Shown one piece after another: positions 31,390 to 39,322 of a stretch of 40,458 nucleotides of DNA. Made by a program: the position numbers and the translations under genes. The stretch comes from Clostridiales bacterium (GTDB lineage Bacteria; Bacillota; Clostridia; Christensenellales; Aristaeellaceae): contig JAAYEI010000022.1 in NCBI GenBank assembly GCA_012728815.1, positions 1 to 40,458 on the forward strand, given 5' to 3'. Each line of letters begins with the position of its first letter. The stretch's first letter is position 1. The notes below the pieces were generated by a model. It searched no databases, was not told where the DNA came from, and saw only the letters and a list, made by a program, of their open reading frames with translations.

Positions 31390-33240
31390 GTGAACGAAAC
31401 CATGAAAAAAGACAAGGGGTTCTTCCTGACACGCTGGGCCAAGCGGCTGTTTTTCGGCGGCGGCAGGGAGCTGAGCTTCATGGAGGAGGAGGCCCTCCAG
31501 TCCCCGATGCGGACCATCATCAAGAACTTTTTTTCCAAGCCCCTCTCCCGCATCGCGCTGGGCGTGTTCATCGCCATCTTCCTGTTTGTCATCATCGGGC
31601 CCCTGTTCATGCCGCTGGACCTGAGCTACCAGGACAACACCCAGAAAAACGTGGCCCCCGGCCTGAACATGATGAGCGTGCCCAGGGAGCTGGAGAGCAA
31701 CCTGCGCACCATCGCCCCCGGCACCACCTTTGGCGCCGGCCTGGACAAGGAGGGCAAGGTGTACACCTGGGGCTATACCAGGATCACCGAGACCATCAAC
31801 CTGGCCGCCATCCCCCCGGAAGTGCGGGAAGCCCGCATGGTGGACCTGGCGGTGGGCTACGACCATGCCGTGAGCGTGGACGAGGAGGGCAAGGTGTATG
31901 TCTGGGGCAATACGCGCTTAGACCAGGCCAAACTGAGCAAGCCGCTGCAGGAAGCCCTTGAGTCCGGTGAGCCACTGAAGTTCAAGCAGCTGGAGGCGGG
32001 CAACCAGTTTTCCGCCGCGGTGACGGAGGACGGGCGGCTCTTTGTGTGGGGCAACAGCAACCTCAATGACGTGCGCCGCATCAAAAAGGGCTATGACACC
32101 AACATCAAGAAGGTGACCACCAACATCAACACCTACCTGGTGCTGACCAACGACGGCGAAGCCGCCTACGTGGGCACGCAGAGCAACGCCTTTTCCAAGG
32201 TGCCTGAGGCAGCCCGCACTGGCGTGGTGGACATCGCGTCCACCGGCTTTTCCAACGCCGCCCTCAAGGAAGACGGCAGCGTGATCATCTGGGGCAACCC
32301 CGCTCCCGCCGAGCGCGAGCTGCCCCCCCATGAGGGCAAGCTGGTCAGGATCTGGGGCGGCCGCAACCACTACGTGGGGCTGACCGACAGCGGCCAGCTG
32401 ATTGCCTGGGGCAACAACACCTTCAACCAGTCCGTCGTGCCCGCCCTGTCAGAGGGCGCTCAGGTGGTGGAAGTGTTCTCCGGCTATTACCAGAACTACA
32501 TGCTGGATTCCAACGGCAAGCTGACCAAGTGGGGCCTGAAGGGTTACCTGCTGGGCACCGACCACCTGGGGCGTGACATCCTCAACCGCATTGTCAACGG
32601 CGGCAGGGTCACCATGACGGTGGGAGCCATCTCCGTGGTCATCTCCCTGATCATCGGCGTGATCATCGGCGGGCTGGCCGGCTACTTTGGCAGCTATGTG
32701 GACCTGGTGCTCATGCGGGTGGCGGAGATTGTGGGCGGCCTGCCCTTCCTGCCCTTCGCGCTGATCCTCTCGGCCATCATCGGTTCCAGGCTCACCACCG
32801 AGCAGCGGGTCTACCTGATTATGTTCGTGCTGGGCATCCTGAGCTGGCCCGGCCTGGCCCGCCTGGTGCGCGCCCAGATCCTGGCCACCCGTGAGATGGA
32901 GTTCGTGACCGCGGCCAAGGCCATGGGGGTGCGGGAAAACAGCATTGTGTTCCGGCACATCATTCCCAACGTGATCTCCGTCATCATCGTCAACGCCACC
33001 CTCAGCTTCGCTTCCGCGATGCTGATTGAGTCCACCCTGAGCTACCTGGGCTTTGGCATCTCGCCGCCCACACCCACTTGGGGCAACATGCTCACAGGGT
33101 CCAACAACTCCATCATTATTCAGCAGTACTGGTGGCGCTGGGTCTTCCCCGCGATCATCCTCAGCGTGTGCACCATCTGCATCAACCTGATTGGCGACGG
33201 GCTGCGTGACGCCATCGACCCCAAGAGCGCTGAGCGCTGA
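31390..33240 (+). CDS. OppC-type permease with inserted seven-repeat RCC1-like beta-propeller
   Basis: 616 residues, about twice the normal OppC length. Residues 53-73 form TM1. From 109 to 382 there are seven RCC1-like repeats whose conserved WG ends fall at 127-128, 172-173, 220-221, 261-262 (VG in place of WG), 301-302, 340-341 and 381-382. The ordinary permease core follows at once: LGTDHLGRDILNR (388-400), TM segments, EAA loop FVTAAKAMGVRENSIVFRHIIPN (505-527), and the ending GDGLRDAIDPK. In OppC the segment between TM1 and GTDxxGRD is outside the membrane, so the propeller should be extracytoplasmic. The repeats and core form one open frame with no sign of a frameshift. Start GTG at 31390 with AAGGAGG. 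Propeller role unknown. Confidence 0.93.
   Translation: MNETMKKDKGFFLTRWAKRLFFGGGRELSFMEEEALQSPMRTIIKNFFSKPLSRIALGVFIAIFLFVIIGPLFMPLDLSYQDNTQKNVAPGLNMMSVPRELESNLRTIAPGTTFGAGLDKEGKVYTWGYTRITETINLAAIPPEVREARMVDLAVGYDHAVSVDEEGKVYVWGNTRLDQAKLSKPLQEALESGEPLKFKQLEAGNQFSAAVTEDGRLFVWGNSNLNDVRRIKKGYDTNIKKVTTNINTYLVLTNDGEAAYVGTQSNAFSKVPEAARTGVVDIASTGFSNAALKEDGSVIIWGNPAPAERELPPHEGKLVRIWGGRNHYVGLTDSGQLIAWGNNTFNQSVVPALSEGAQVVEVFSGYYQNYMLDSNGKLTKWGLKGYLLGTDHLGRDILNRIVNGGRVTMTVGAISVVISLIIGVIIGGLAGYFGSYVDLVLMRVAEIVGGLPFLPFALILSAIIGSRLTTEQRVYLIMFVLGILSWPGLARLVRAQILATREMEFVTAAKAMGVRENSIVFRHIIPNVISVIIVNATLSFASAMLIESTLSYLGFGISPPTPTWGNMLTGSNNSIIIQQYWWRWVFPAIILSVCTICINLIGDGLRDAIDPKSAER
31714..32535 (+). repeat. 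seven RCC1-like repeats within the permease gene
   Basis: Each repeat core follows the pattern G-x-x-x-x-A/V-x-L/V-x-x-x-G-x-(V/L)-x-x-WG and is about 20 residues, spaced 39-48 residues apart (offsets 45, 48, 41, 40, 39, 41). Seven repeats are the number needed to close an RCC1/BLIP-II-type propeller. Repeat 4 is the least conserved (AAYVG). Confidence 0.85.
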
Positions 33241-33254
33241 GAAAGGCAGGCAGA

Positions 33255-34244
33255 ATGGCACTCCTTGAAGTTAAAAACCTGAAGACCTACTTCAACACCA
33301 AGCGCGGCGTCATCAAGGCTGTGAACGATGCCTCCTACGCGGTGGAGGCAGGCAAAACCCTGGGCATCGTCGGGGAATCCGGCTCGGGCAAGTCTGTGTC
33401 CGCGCTGTCCATCCTCCACCTGCTGGACGCCAACGGGCGCATTGAGGGCGGGCAGATCCTGTTTGACGGCCGGGACATCACCCATTTGAGCCGCAACGAG
33501 CTGTACAACCTGCGCGGCAATGACATCTCCATGATTTTCCAGGAGCCGATGACCAGCCTCAACCCGGTGTTCACGGTGGAGAAGCAGCTCAGCGAACCCT
33601 TCATCATCCACCAGGGCCTAAGCCAAAAGGACGCGGCGCGGGAGGTCATCAAGATCCTGGCCGATGTCAAGATCCCCAACCCCGCGGTGGTGGCCCGGCA
33701 GTACCCCCACCAGCTTTCCGGCGGCATGCGCCAGCGGGTGATGATTGCCATGGCGCTGGCCTGCAGGCCCAAAATCCTCATCGCGGATGAGCCCACCACG
33801 GCGCTGGACGTGACCATCCAGGCGCAGATTCTACGGCTGATGAACGACCTGAAGGCGGAGCACAAGGCCTCCATCCTCTTCATCACCCATGACCTGGGCG
33901 TCATCAACCAGATGGCGGATGAGGTGGCGGTGATGTACTGCGGGCAGGTGGTGGAAATGGCGCCGACCCGGGTGATTTTTGATAAGAACACCCGCTACTC
34001 CCACCCCTACACCGAAGGCCTGATGCTGTCCATCCCGCGCATGGACACGCCGGCGGGGCAGAAGCTGGAAGCCATTCCAGGCGCGGTGCCCCACCCGCTG
34101 AACCTGCCCCCGGGCTGCAAGTTTGAGCCCAGGTGCAAGTACGCGACCGAGCGCTGCCGCACGGAGGAGCCTGACCTCTACCAGGTGACCGACAACCAGC
34201 AGATTCGCTGCTTCTATCCCTCCAAGGAGGAAAGAAATGTCTGA
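33255..34244 (+). CDS. OppD/DppD-type ABC transporter ATPase
   Basis: 329 residues, normal length. Walker A GESGSGKS (40-47), Q-loop MIFQEPMTSLNPVF, signature LSGGMRQR, Walker B ILIADEPTTALD and H-loop FITHDLG are all present and intact. The C-terminal oligopeptide-transport domain (from about 270) contains LPPGCKFEPRCKYATERC and a later Cys, the cysteine set that in some DppD proteins holds a 4Fe-4S cluster. It couples ATP hydrolysis to import through the two permeases, paired with the OppF-like ATPase. ATG at 33255 is 14 bp after the permease stop, and the 3' end overlaps the next gene by 8 bp. Confidence 0.95.
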   Translation: MALLEVKNLKTYFNTKRGVIKAVNDASYAVEAGKTLGIVGESGSGKSVSALSILHLLDANGRIEGGQILFDGRDITHLSRNELYNLRGNDISMIFQEPMTSLNPVFTVEKQLSEPFIIHQGLSQKDAAREVIKILADVKIPNPAVVARQYPHQLSGGMRQRVMIAMALACRPKILIADEPTTALDVTIQAQILRLMNDLKAEHKASILFITHDLGVINQMADEVAVMYCGQVVEMAPTRVIFDKNTRYSHPYTEGLMLSIPRMDTPAGQKLEAIPGAVPHPLNLPPGCKFEPRCKYATERCRTEEPDLYQVTDNQQIRCFYPSKEERNV

Positions 34245-35811
34245 GCAAACCCGAGCGCTGTTCAAAATCACCAACCTGAAGCAGCACTTCCCGCTGAAAA
34301 CCAAGGGCCTGTCCGTCAAGGCCAACGACGGCATTGACCTGACCATTTATGAGGGCGAAACTTTAGGCCTGGTGGGCGAGAGCGGCTGCGGCAAATCCAC
34401 CCTGGGGCGCACCCTGCTGCAGCTGTACAGGCAAACCGATGGCCGCAGCATGTACTACGGGCGGGACCTGCTCAGCGTGGCCCCCAAGTACATGCGCGAC
34501 ACCATCCGCCAGCTTGAGAAGCGGCTGGAAAAGATGCGGCAGCTCAAGGGCACCCTCAGCCGCCAGGAGGCGCAGTACGCCAAAATGGACACCAAGGGGC
34601 AGTACCGCGCCTTCGCGGAGCTGGACGCGCTGCGCAAGAAGACCCGGGACGCCGACCTGGACGTCACCACCATCTTCGGCGGGCTGATTCACCACCAGGA
34701 CCTGCAGGCGGTCAAGGCGGCCCACCTGGAGCTGTACAAGGCGGCCAGGGAACTTCATGACCTGAACACGAAGCACTTCCAGGCCCGCATGAACCTGGAG
34801 GATGCCCAGTACAAGGAAAGCAACAACAAGCTTGGCGCGGCCGCCCGCGTGAAGACCTGGACCAGCCGCAAGGAGCAGCTGGAGTCAAAAATCCAGGAAC
34901 AGACCACCCTGATGGACGCCGTGCGCGCGCGCATCCAGGCCATGCGCGACAGCCTGGCCGGCCAGCCTGACTACGAGGCGGACCAGGCCAAGTTTGACAC
35001 CGGGGTGGATCTGGCCAGGCTGACCTACAACGAAATGCGCCACCTGCGCGTGGACATGCAGCTGATTTTCCAGGACCCCTATTCCTCGCTGGACTCGCGC
35101 ATGACGGTGGGCCAGATCATCGGCGAGGGCCTGCTGACCCACAAGTTTTTCCGCCAGAACGATGACCGCATGAAGGCCAAGGTGCTCAAGGTGATGGAGG
35201 ATTCAGGCCTGGCGCCCTACTTCCTGCACCGCTACCCGCACCAGTTCTCCGGCGGCCAGCGCCAGCGCATCGGCATCGCCCGGGCGCTGGCGATGTCGCC
35301 CAAGTTTGTGGTGTGCGATGAGGCGGTCTCGGCGCTGGACGTGTCCATTCAGTCACAGATCATCAACCTGCTCAAGGACCTCAAGGCCCAGCAGAACCTG
35401 ACCTACCTGTTCATCACCCATGACCTGGCGGTGGTCAAGTACATCTCTGACCGCATCGCCGTGATGTACCTGGGCGTGATTGTGGAGCTGGGCACCGCGC
35501 AGGAAATCTTTGAGTGCCCCATGCACCCCTACACCGAGGCCCTGCTGTCCGCCATCCCCACCGCGGATGAGAACGTCACCCGGGAGCTGGTGATCCTGGA
35601 AGGCGACATCCCCTCCCCGGTCAACCCGCCGCCGGGCTGCAAGTTCCACACGCGCTGCAAGTACGCGACGGACATCTGCAAGCATGTGGTGCCGGAGCTG
35701 GAGGAGATCACCCCCGGGCACACCGTGGCCTGCCACCACCGCCTCAACACCTCCTGTGAGGAGGAATACACAAGAAGCCTGCAGCAGCAGGCGGAAGGAA
35801 GCCCCGCATGA
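34237..35811 (+). CDS. OppF-type ABC transporter ATPase with ~180-residue helical insertion
   Basis: 524 residues against about 320 in ordinary OppF. Walker A GESGCGKST (47-55), Q-loop FQDPYSSL (278-285), signature FSGGQRQR (337-344), Walker B FVVCDEAVSALD (357-368; the usual DEP is DEA) and H-loop THD (394-396) are intact. The C-terminal oligopeptide domain has PPGCKFHTRCKYATDIC. Between GRDLL (75-79) and the Q-loop, residues about 83-262 are extra: rich in K, E, Q, R, A and L and with a heptad-like pattern (for example RQLEKRLEKMRQLKGTLSRQ and TSRKEQLESKIQEQTTLMDA), so probably helical coiled coil. The ATPase core looks functional. ATG at 34237 with AAGGAGG. The last gene of the operon starts in its stop codon. 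Confidence 0.93.
   Translation: MSEQTRALFKITNLKQHFPLKTKGLSVKANDGIDLTIYEGETLGLVGESGCGKSTLGRTLLQLYRQTDGRSMYYGRDLLSVAPKYMRDTIRQLEKRLEKMRQLKGTLSRQEAQYAKMDTKGQYRAFAELDALRKKTRDADLDVTTIFGGLIHHQDLQAVKAAHLELYKAARELHDLNTKHFQARMNLEDAQYKESNNKLGAAARVKTWTSRKEQLESKIQEQTTLMDAVRARIQAMRDSLAGQPDYEADQAKFDTGVDLARLTYNEMRHLRVDMQLIFQDPYSSLDSRMTVGQIIGEGLLTHKFFRQNDDRMKAKVLKVMEDSGLAPYFLHRYPHQFSGGQRQRIGIARALAMSPKFVVCDEAVSALDVSIQSQIINLLKDLKAQQNLTYLFITHDLAVVKYISDRIAVMYLGVIVELGTAQEIFECPMHPYTEALLSAIPTADENVTRELVILEGDIPSPVNPPPGCKFHTRCKYATDICKHVVPELEEITPGHTVACHHRLNTSCEEEYTRSLQQQAEGSPA
34483..35022 (+). other. coiled-coil-like insertion segment of the OppF-type ATPase
   Basis: Encodes residues about 83-262, inserted after the first part of the ATPase domain and before the Q-loop, where normal OppF has only about a dozen residues. 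No known domain is recognised; the composition is charged and helical with alternating basic and acidic stretches. Confidence 0.7.
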
Positions 35812-36026
35812 TGTTTCGCAAGCGCCTGCGCCGCACCATGGAATGGACCAGCGCGCGCCGCGCCCAGCGTGAGGAGGACAGCCAGGATTCGCGGACGGAA
35901 GCCCTGCCGGTTGAAAAGGGCGACCTGGCCGCCATGACGCTGTCCGCCCTGGCGCTCTTCCTGCCCATCGCCCTGCTGGTGCTGGTGGTGATGGTGCTGG
36001 TGGCCGGTATCTGGTTTTGGATCTAG
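35808..36026 (+). CDS. small single-TM protein at the end of the transporter operon
   Basis: 72 residues. The first 40 are charged and rich in Arg and Glu (MMFRKRLRRTMEWTSARRAQ), followed by one membrane helix (about 46-70, LALFLPIALLVLVVMVLVAG). The positive-inside rule puts the N-terminus in the cytoplasm. The ATG overlaps the ATPase stop (ATGA), and a strong terminator follows. I do not recognise a family. It may be a small subunit or modulator of the transporter; this is only inferred from position. Confidence 0.7.
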   Translation: MMFRKRLRRTMEWTSARRAQREEDSQDSRTEALPVEKGDLAAMTLSALALFLPIALLVLVVMVLVAGIWFWI

Positions 36027-36064
36027 CCTGGCCGGCAAGCCCTGTCCCTGACAAGTCAACATCA

Positions 36065-36101
36065 AGAGACCCTGCCAAACACCTGGCGGGGTCTCTTTGT
36101 T
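36065..36101 (+). terminator. Rho-independent terminator of the transporter operon
   Basis: AGAGACCCTGCCA (36065-36077) pairs with TGGCGGGGTCTCT (36084-36096; one G-T pair) around a 6-nt loop and is followed by TTGTT. The 178 bases from 36102 to the DUF4256 stop at 36280 contain no gene I can support. Confidence 0.85.
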
Positions 36102-36279
36102 CAGTGGCTTCCCGGCTGGGTGCCGGGGGCGCGCGGCCGGGCGGCTCCCCTTCGGTCACACCGCGGGTTGCGCATGGAAACCCGCGTCAAGCACGCCTGC
36201 CCGGCACAGTTGTTCTGGTCGCCGGGGATTGCCTGCGCCTGCCCTCACGGCAGGTCAACAAGCCGGGGCGGTGGTGAGG

Positions 36280-36843
36280 CTACAGCCGCAACAGCGCCCG
36301 GAAGCCCCGGGCGGCATAGTAGCTTTGGGCGCCGTTGTGGTAGGTGAACACCCGGCCGTAGCGGCGGTCGCCAAACAAGGCGCCGCCCTGGCTGCGCATG
36401 GCCGCCGGGGTGGCAAGCCAGCTGGAGGTCTTCAGGTCAAAGGCCCCCAGGCGCTGCAGGGCCTGGTACTGCGCCTCATCCAGCACGGTCACCCCCCGTT
36501 CACCGGCCATGCCCAGCGCGCTGTGGGTGGGCTTGTTTTCCTTGCGCGCGTCCAGCGCGGCCTGGTCATAGCACAGGCTACGGCGGCCTGCCGGGCTTTC
36601 CGCCGCGCAGTCCGCGAAGAGGATGTCCCGGTCGCCATCCACGAGGGTCACCACGTCCGGCTCGCCCCCGGTCTGCTCCATCCAGGATAGGCTGGCCAGC
36701 TTGTCCGGCTGGGCGCGCAGCCTGGTCTCCACCGCCTCCCAGGACAGGCCGGGGTGGCGGTACATGTGGGCCTCAAAGCGGGCCTTGAGGGCGTGAATCA
36801 GTTCGTCCGCTTCCGCCGCTGTCAACATCTGCACACCTGTCAT
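36280..36843 (-). CDS. DUF4256 family protein
   Basis: 187 residues, full length for DUF4256. Conserved blocks are SLSWMEQTGGEPDVVTL, FADCAAESPAGRRSLCYDQ, GAFDLKTSSWLATPAAMRSQGGALFGDRRYGRVFTYHNGAQSYYAARGF. The family is cytoplasmic, found in many bacteria and has no assigned function. ATG at 36843 with AAGGAGG upstream. A possible -10 (TATACT at 36901-36906, minus strand) lies about 58 nt upstream, but no good -35 was seen. Confidence 0.88.
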   Translation of the reverse strand: MTGVQMLTAAEADELIHALKARFEAHMYRHPGLSWEAVETRLRAQPDKLASLSWMEQTGGEPDVVTLVDGDRDILFADCAAESPAGRRSLCYDQAALDARKENKPTHSALGMAGERGVTVLDEAQYQALQRLGAFDLKTSSWLATPAAMRSQGGALFGDRRYGRVFTYHNGAQSYYAARGFRALLRL

Positions 36844-36900
36844 CTGTCTGCCTCCTTGCCGGGGAACAGGCCGCGCACCACGCAGCCACCCCGCGCAAAA

Positions 36901-36906
36901 AGTATA
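36901..36906 (-). promoter_or_regulatory. possible -10 element for the DUF4256 gene
   Basis: Minus-strand TATACT lies about 58 nt before the ATG at 36843. No -35 hexamer of quality stands 16-18 nt upstream, so this is weak evidence. Confidence 0.3.
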
Positions 36907-36953
36907 CCCGCCGCGCGGACGCGCAGGCGGGCAGCGGCAGGGTCTAGACGGGC

Positions 36954-37334
36954 CTACCTGTGGGGCACGATCTCAATCCAGTAGCCATCCGGGTCGGCAA
37001 TGAAGTACAGGCCCATGCCCGGGTTTTCGTAGCAGATCACGCCCATCTCCTTGTGCTTTTTGTAGGCGGCATCATAGTCGTTCACCCGGAAGCACAGGTG
37101 AAACTCGTTGTCGCCCAGGTTGTAGCTGGGCTTGCCCCAGTCGCGCAGCCAGGTCAGCTCCAGCGCGTGGCCGGTCTGGCCATCGCCCAGGAAGACCAGG
37201 GTGAAGGTTTCCGCCTCCTTGCGGCGCAGCTCCACCAAGCCCAGCGCCTCCATGTAAAAGGCCAGGGACTTGTCCAGGTCGATCACGTTGAAGTTGTTGT
37301 GCGCGAAGGTAAACTGCAGGTCCTGTCCGCTCAT
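36954..37334 (-). CDS. VOC family protein (glyoxalase/bleomycin-resistance fold)
   Basis: 126 residues. Two beta-alpha-beta-beta-beta modules of the VOC superfamily are visible: FNVIDLDKSLAFYMEALGLVELRR (N-terminal) and FHLCFRVNDYDAAYKKHKEMGV (C-terminal), ending IADPDGYWIEIVPHR with the Glu that is a metal ligand in glyoxalase I. HNNF at 12-15 and ELTW give further likely ligands (His and Glu). Closest in look to lactoylglutathione lyase GloA, but glutathione use is uncertain in anaerobic Bacillota, so the substrate is not assigned. ATG at 37334 with AAGGAGG. It is 37 bp after rmuC on the same strand and could be its last co-transcribed gene. Confidence 0.85.
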   Translation of the reverse strand: MSGQDLQFTFAHNNFNVIDLDKSLAFYMEALGLVELRRKEAETFTLVFLGDGQTGHALELTWLRDWGKPSYNLGDNEFHLCFRVNDYDAAYKKHKEMGVICYENPGMGLYFIADPDGYWIEIVPHR

Positions 37335-37371
37335 GGCATCCTCCTTGTGGTGGTCGTGGTGTGTTTGGGCT

Positions 37372-38739
37372 TTATCCTTCTACATCCAAATCCAGGTAGC
37401 GCTGCTGCAGCGCCTGCTCCTCTGCCTGGCCCCCGCCTTCCTCCAGCGCTTCCACCGCGCTCAGGCGCCGGGTGATGCTGCGGGTGCGACGGTTGGCCAG
37501 GTCAATGGACTCGCTGGCCTGCCGCAGGCGGGTCTGGGTCTTGTCCAGGATTTCGCCAAAGGCGGCAAAATCGCCCTTGACTTGGCTGAGCAGGCGCCAG
37601 ACCTCGGCGCTGCGCTGCTGGATGGCCAGGGTGCGAAAGCCCATCTGCAGGCTGTTGAGCAGGGCCAGCAGGGTGGTGGGCCCGGCCAGGGACACCCGGT
37701 GCATACGCTGCAGGCGCTCAGCCAGCCCGGGCAGGCGCAGGGCCTCGGCATAGAGGCCCTCCACCGGCAGGTAGAGGATGGCAAAATCCGTGGTGTAGGG
37801 TGGCTTGATGTACTTGCCGGCGATGTGCTCGGCTTCCCTGGTGATGGCGCGCTCCAGCGCCGCCAGCGCCAAATCCACCTGCGGCTTGTCCGCGCTGTCC
37901 TGCGCGGCCTGCAGGCGCTCGTAATCCTCCAGGGGGAACTTGGCGTCAATGGGCAGGTACACCGGGTGCCCTTCCTCCTGCCCGGGCAGGCGCAGGGCGA
38001 ACTCCACCCGCTCGCCGCTGCCGGGCATGACCTGGCAATTGGTTTCATACTGGGCAGGGGCCAGCGCCTCCTGCAGCAGCATGTGCAGCTGGGTTTCCCC
38101 CCAGGTGCCGCGGGTCTTGATGTTGGTGAGCACCTTCTTGAGGTCTCCCACGCCGCCAGCCAGGGTGCGCATCTCCCCCAGGCCCTTATACACCGCCTCC
38201 AGCCGCTCGTTGACCAGCTGGAAGCTTTCCCCCAGGCGCCGGTTGAGGGTGGTGTGCAGGTGCTCGTCCACCGTTTTGCGCATTTCCTCCAGCTTCGCCG
38301 CGTTGTCCTGGCGCATCTGGGTGAGGGAGGAGAAGAGGGTGTCGCGCATCTGCTCCACCTTCTGGTCATTCTGGCCCAGCCGCGTGTTGAGCACCGCGTC
38401 CAGGTGAGCCAGGCGGCCGTCCTGGCTGCGCAGGCTGGCGTCCAGGCGCTGGTCCACCCGCTCATGCCAGGCGGCGGTGGCCAGCTGCTGGGCCTGCAGC
38501 TGCTGCTGCAGCGCGCCGCCCTGCAGCGTGGTCTGGGATGCCAGGCGCTGCTCGGTGTCCTTCACCAGGCGCTCCATGTATTCCGTCAGGGTTTCCTCGC
38601 TCGCGCTGGCTGCCTGCCTGCCTTGCTCGCCCAAATGGCGCAGGCGCACCAGCAGCACAACCAGGAGCGCCAGGGCAGCCAGAAGCAGCAGTGCCAACAC
38701 CCAGCCGCCATCAGGCAGCGCGGCCCAGCCCTCAGCCAT
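37372..38739 (-). CDS. rmuC: DNA recombination protein RmuC
   Basis: 455 residues. An N-terminal membrane helix (about 12-32) is followed by a long coiled coil (about 45-190) and the RmuC nuclease-like core (about 200-420): GDLKKVLTNIKTRGTWGETQLHMLLQEAL, LPIDAKFPLEDYERL, KYIKPPYTTDFAILYLPVEGLYAE and PTTLLALLNSLQMGFRTLAIQ, all typical of the family. RmuC limits recombination at inverted repeats. ATG at 38739 overlaps the tdk stop by 8 bp. Fourth gene of the ybaB-recR-tdk-rmuC run. Confidence 0.92.
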   Translation of the reverse strand: MAEGWAALPDGGWVLALLLLAALALLVVLLVRLRHLGEQGRQAASASEETLTEYMERLVKDTEQRLASQTTLQGGALQQQLQAQQLATAAWHERVDQRLDASLRSQDGRLAHLDAVLNTRLGQNDQKVEQMRDTLFSSLTQMRQDNAAKLEEMRKTVDEHLHTTLNRRLGESFQLVNERLEAVYKGLGEMRTLAGGVGDLKKVLTNIKTRGTWGETQLHMLLQEALAPAQYETNCQVMPGSGERVEFALRLPGQEEGHPVYLPIDAKFPLEDYERLQAAQDSADKPQVDLALAALERAITREAEHIAGKYIKPPYTTDFAILYLPVEGLYAEALRLPGLAERLQRMHRVSLAGPTTLLALLNSLQMGFRTLAIQQRSAEVWRLLSQVKGDFAAFGEILDKTQTRLRQASESIDLANRRTRSITRRLSAVEALEEGGGQAEEQALQQRYLDLDVEG

Positions 38740-39322
38740 GGCTGATGCCCTGGCGCCAGTGGCGGTAGCACAGGCCGATGTAGCGGACGTCCTGCTGGTT
38801 GTCAATCAGCACCTGTTCACCGGTCTTGATGACCCGGCCGCTGCCGTCAATGCGGGTGTTCATGGTGGCCTTGGCCCCGCACCAGCACAGCCCGCCGGGC
38901 ACCTCGTGGATGCCCTCGGCCAGGCGCAGCAGCGCCGCGGAGCCGGGGAAGAAGTTGCCACGGAAATCGGTCTTGAGGCCGTAGCAGAAGATGTCCAGCT
39001 CATCAGCCATATCGGCCAGCTCCTGCACCTGCTCGGGGGTGAGGAACTGGGCCTCGTCAATGAACACATACTCAAAGCCGCTGCAGGCGTTGCGCGCGGC
39101 CAGCCACAGCAGCTGCTCGCGCGCGGAATGGTCGCTTTCCAGCACCAGCTCTGCCTGGGCCTGCAGCCCCACGCGGGAATACACCAGGTACTCGCCCGCG
39201 CGGGTGTCCACCGCCGGCTTGACCAGGGCCACGCGCAAGCCAAGCTGCTGGTAGTTGTAGCGCTGCATGAGCAGCTGCGCGGTTTTGGAGGAGCCCATCA
39301 CCCCGTAATAGAAATGCAGCAT
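38732..39322 (-). CDS. tdk: thymidine kinase
   Basis: 196 residues, standard type II thymidine kinase length. P-loop GVMGSSKT (7-14), DEAQF (about 91-95; the acid acts in catalysis), the thymidine-binding GLKTDFRGNFFPGS, and zinc-site residues in CWCGAKAT and CYRHW. It phosphorylates thymidine to dTMP for salvage. The ATG overlaps the recR stop by 1 nt (TAATG). Zn-site spacing (C-x-C and C-x2-H) is a slight variation on the common C-x2-C form. Confidence 0.93.
   Translation of the reverse strand: MLHFYYGVMGSSKTAQLLMQRYNYQQLGLRVALVKPAVDTRAGEYLVYSRVGLQAQAELVLESDHSAREQLLWLAARNACSGFEYVFIDEAQFLTPEQVQELADMADELDIFCYGLKTDFRGNFFPGSAALLRLAEGIHEVPGGLCWCGAKATMNTRIDGSGRVIKTGEQVLIDNQQDVRYIGLCYRHWRQGISHG

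Noticed and set aside
31390-33240. Possibility that the RCC1-permease gene is a mis-assembly or frameshift fusion of two genes
   Set aside because: Repeats begin after a proper TM1 and end exactly where the permease core begins; one continuous frame, no start or ribosome site at the junctions, codon use like the neighbours.
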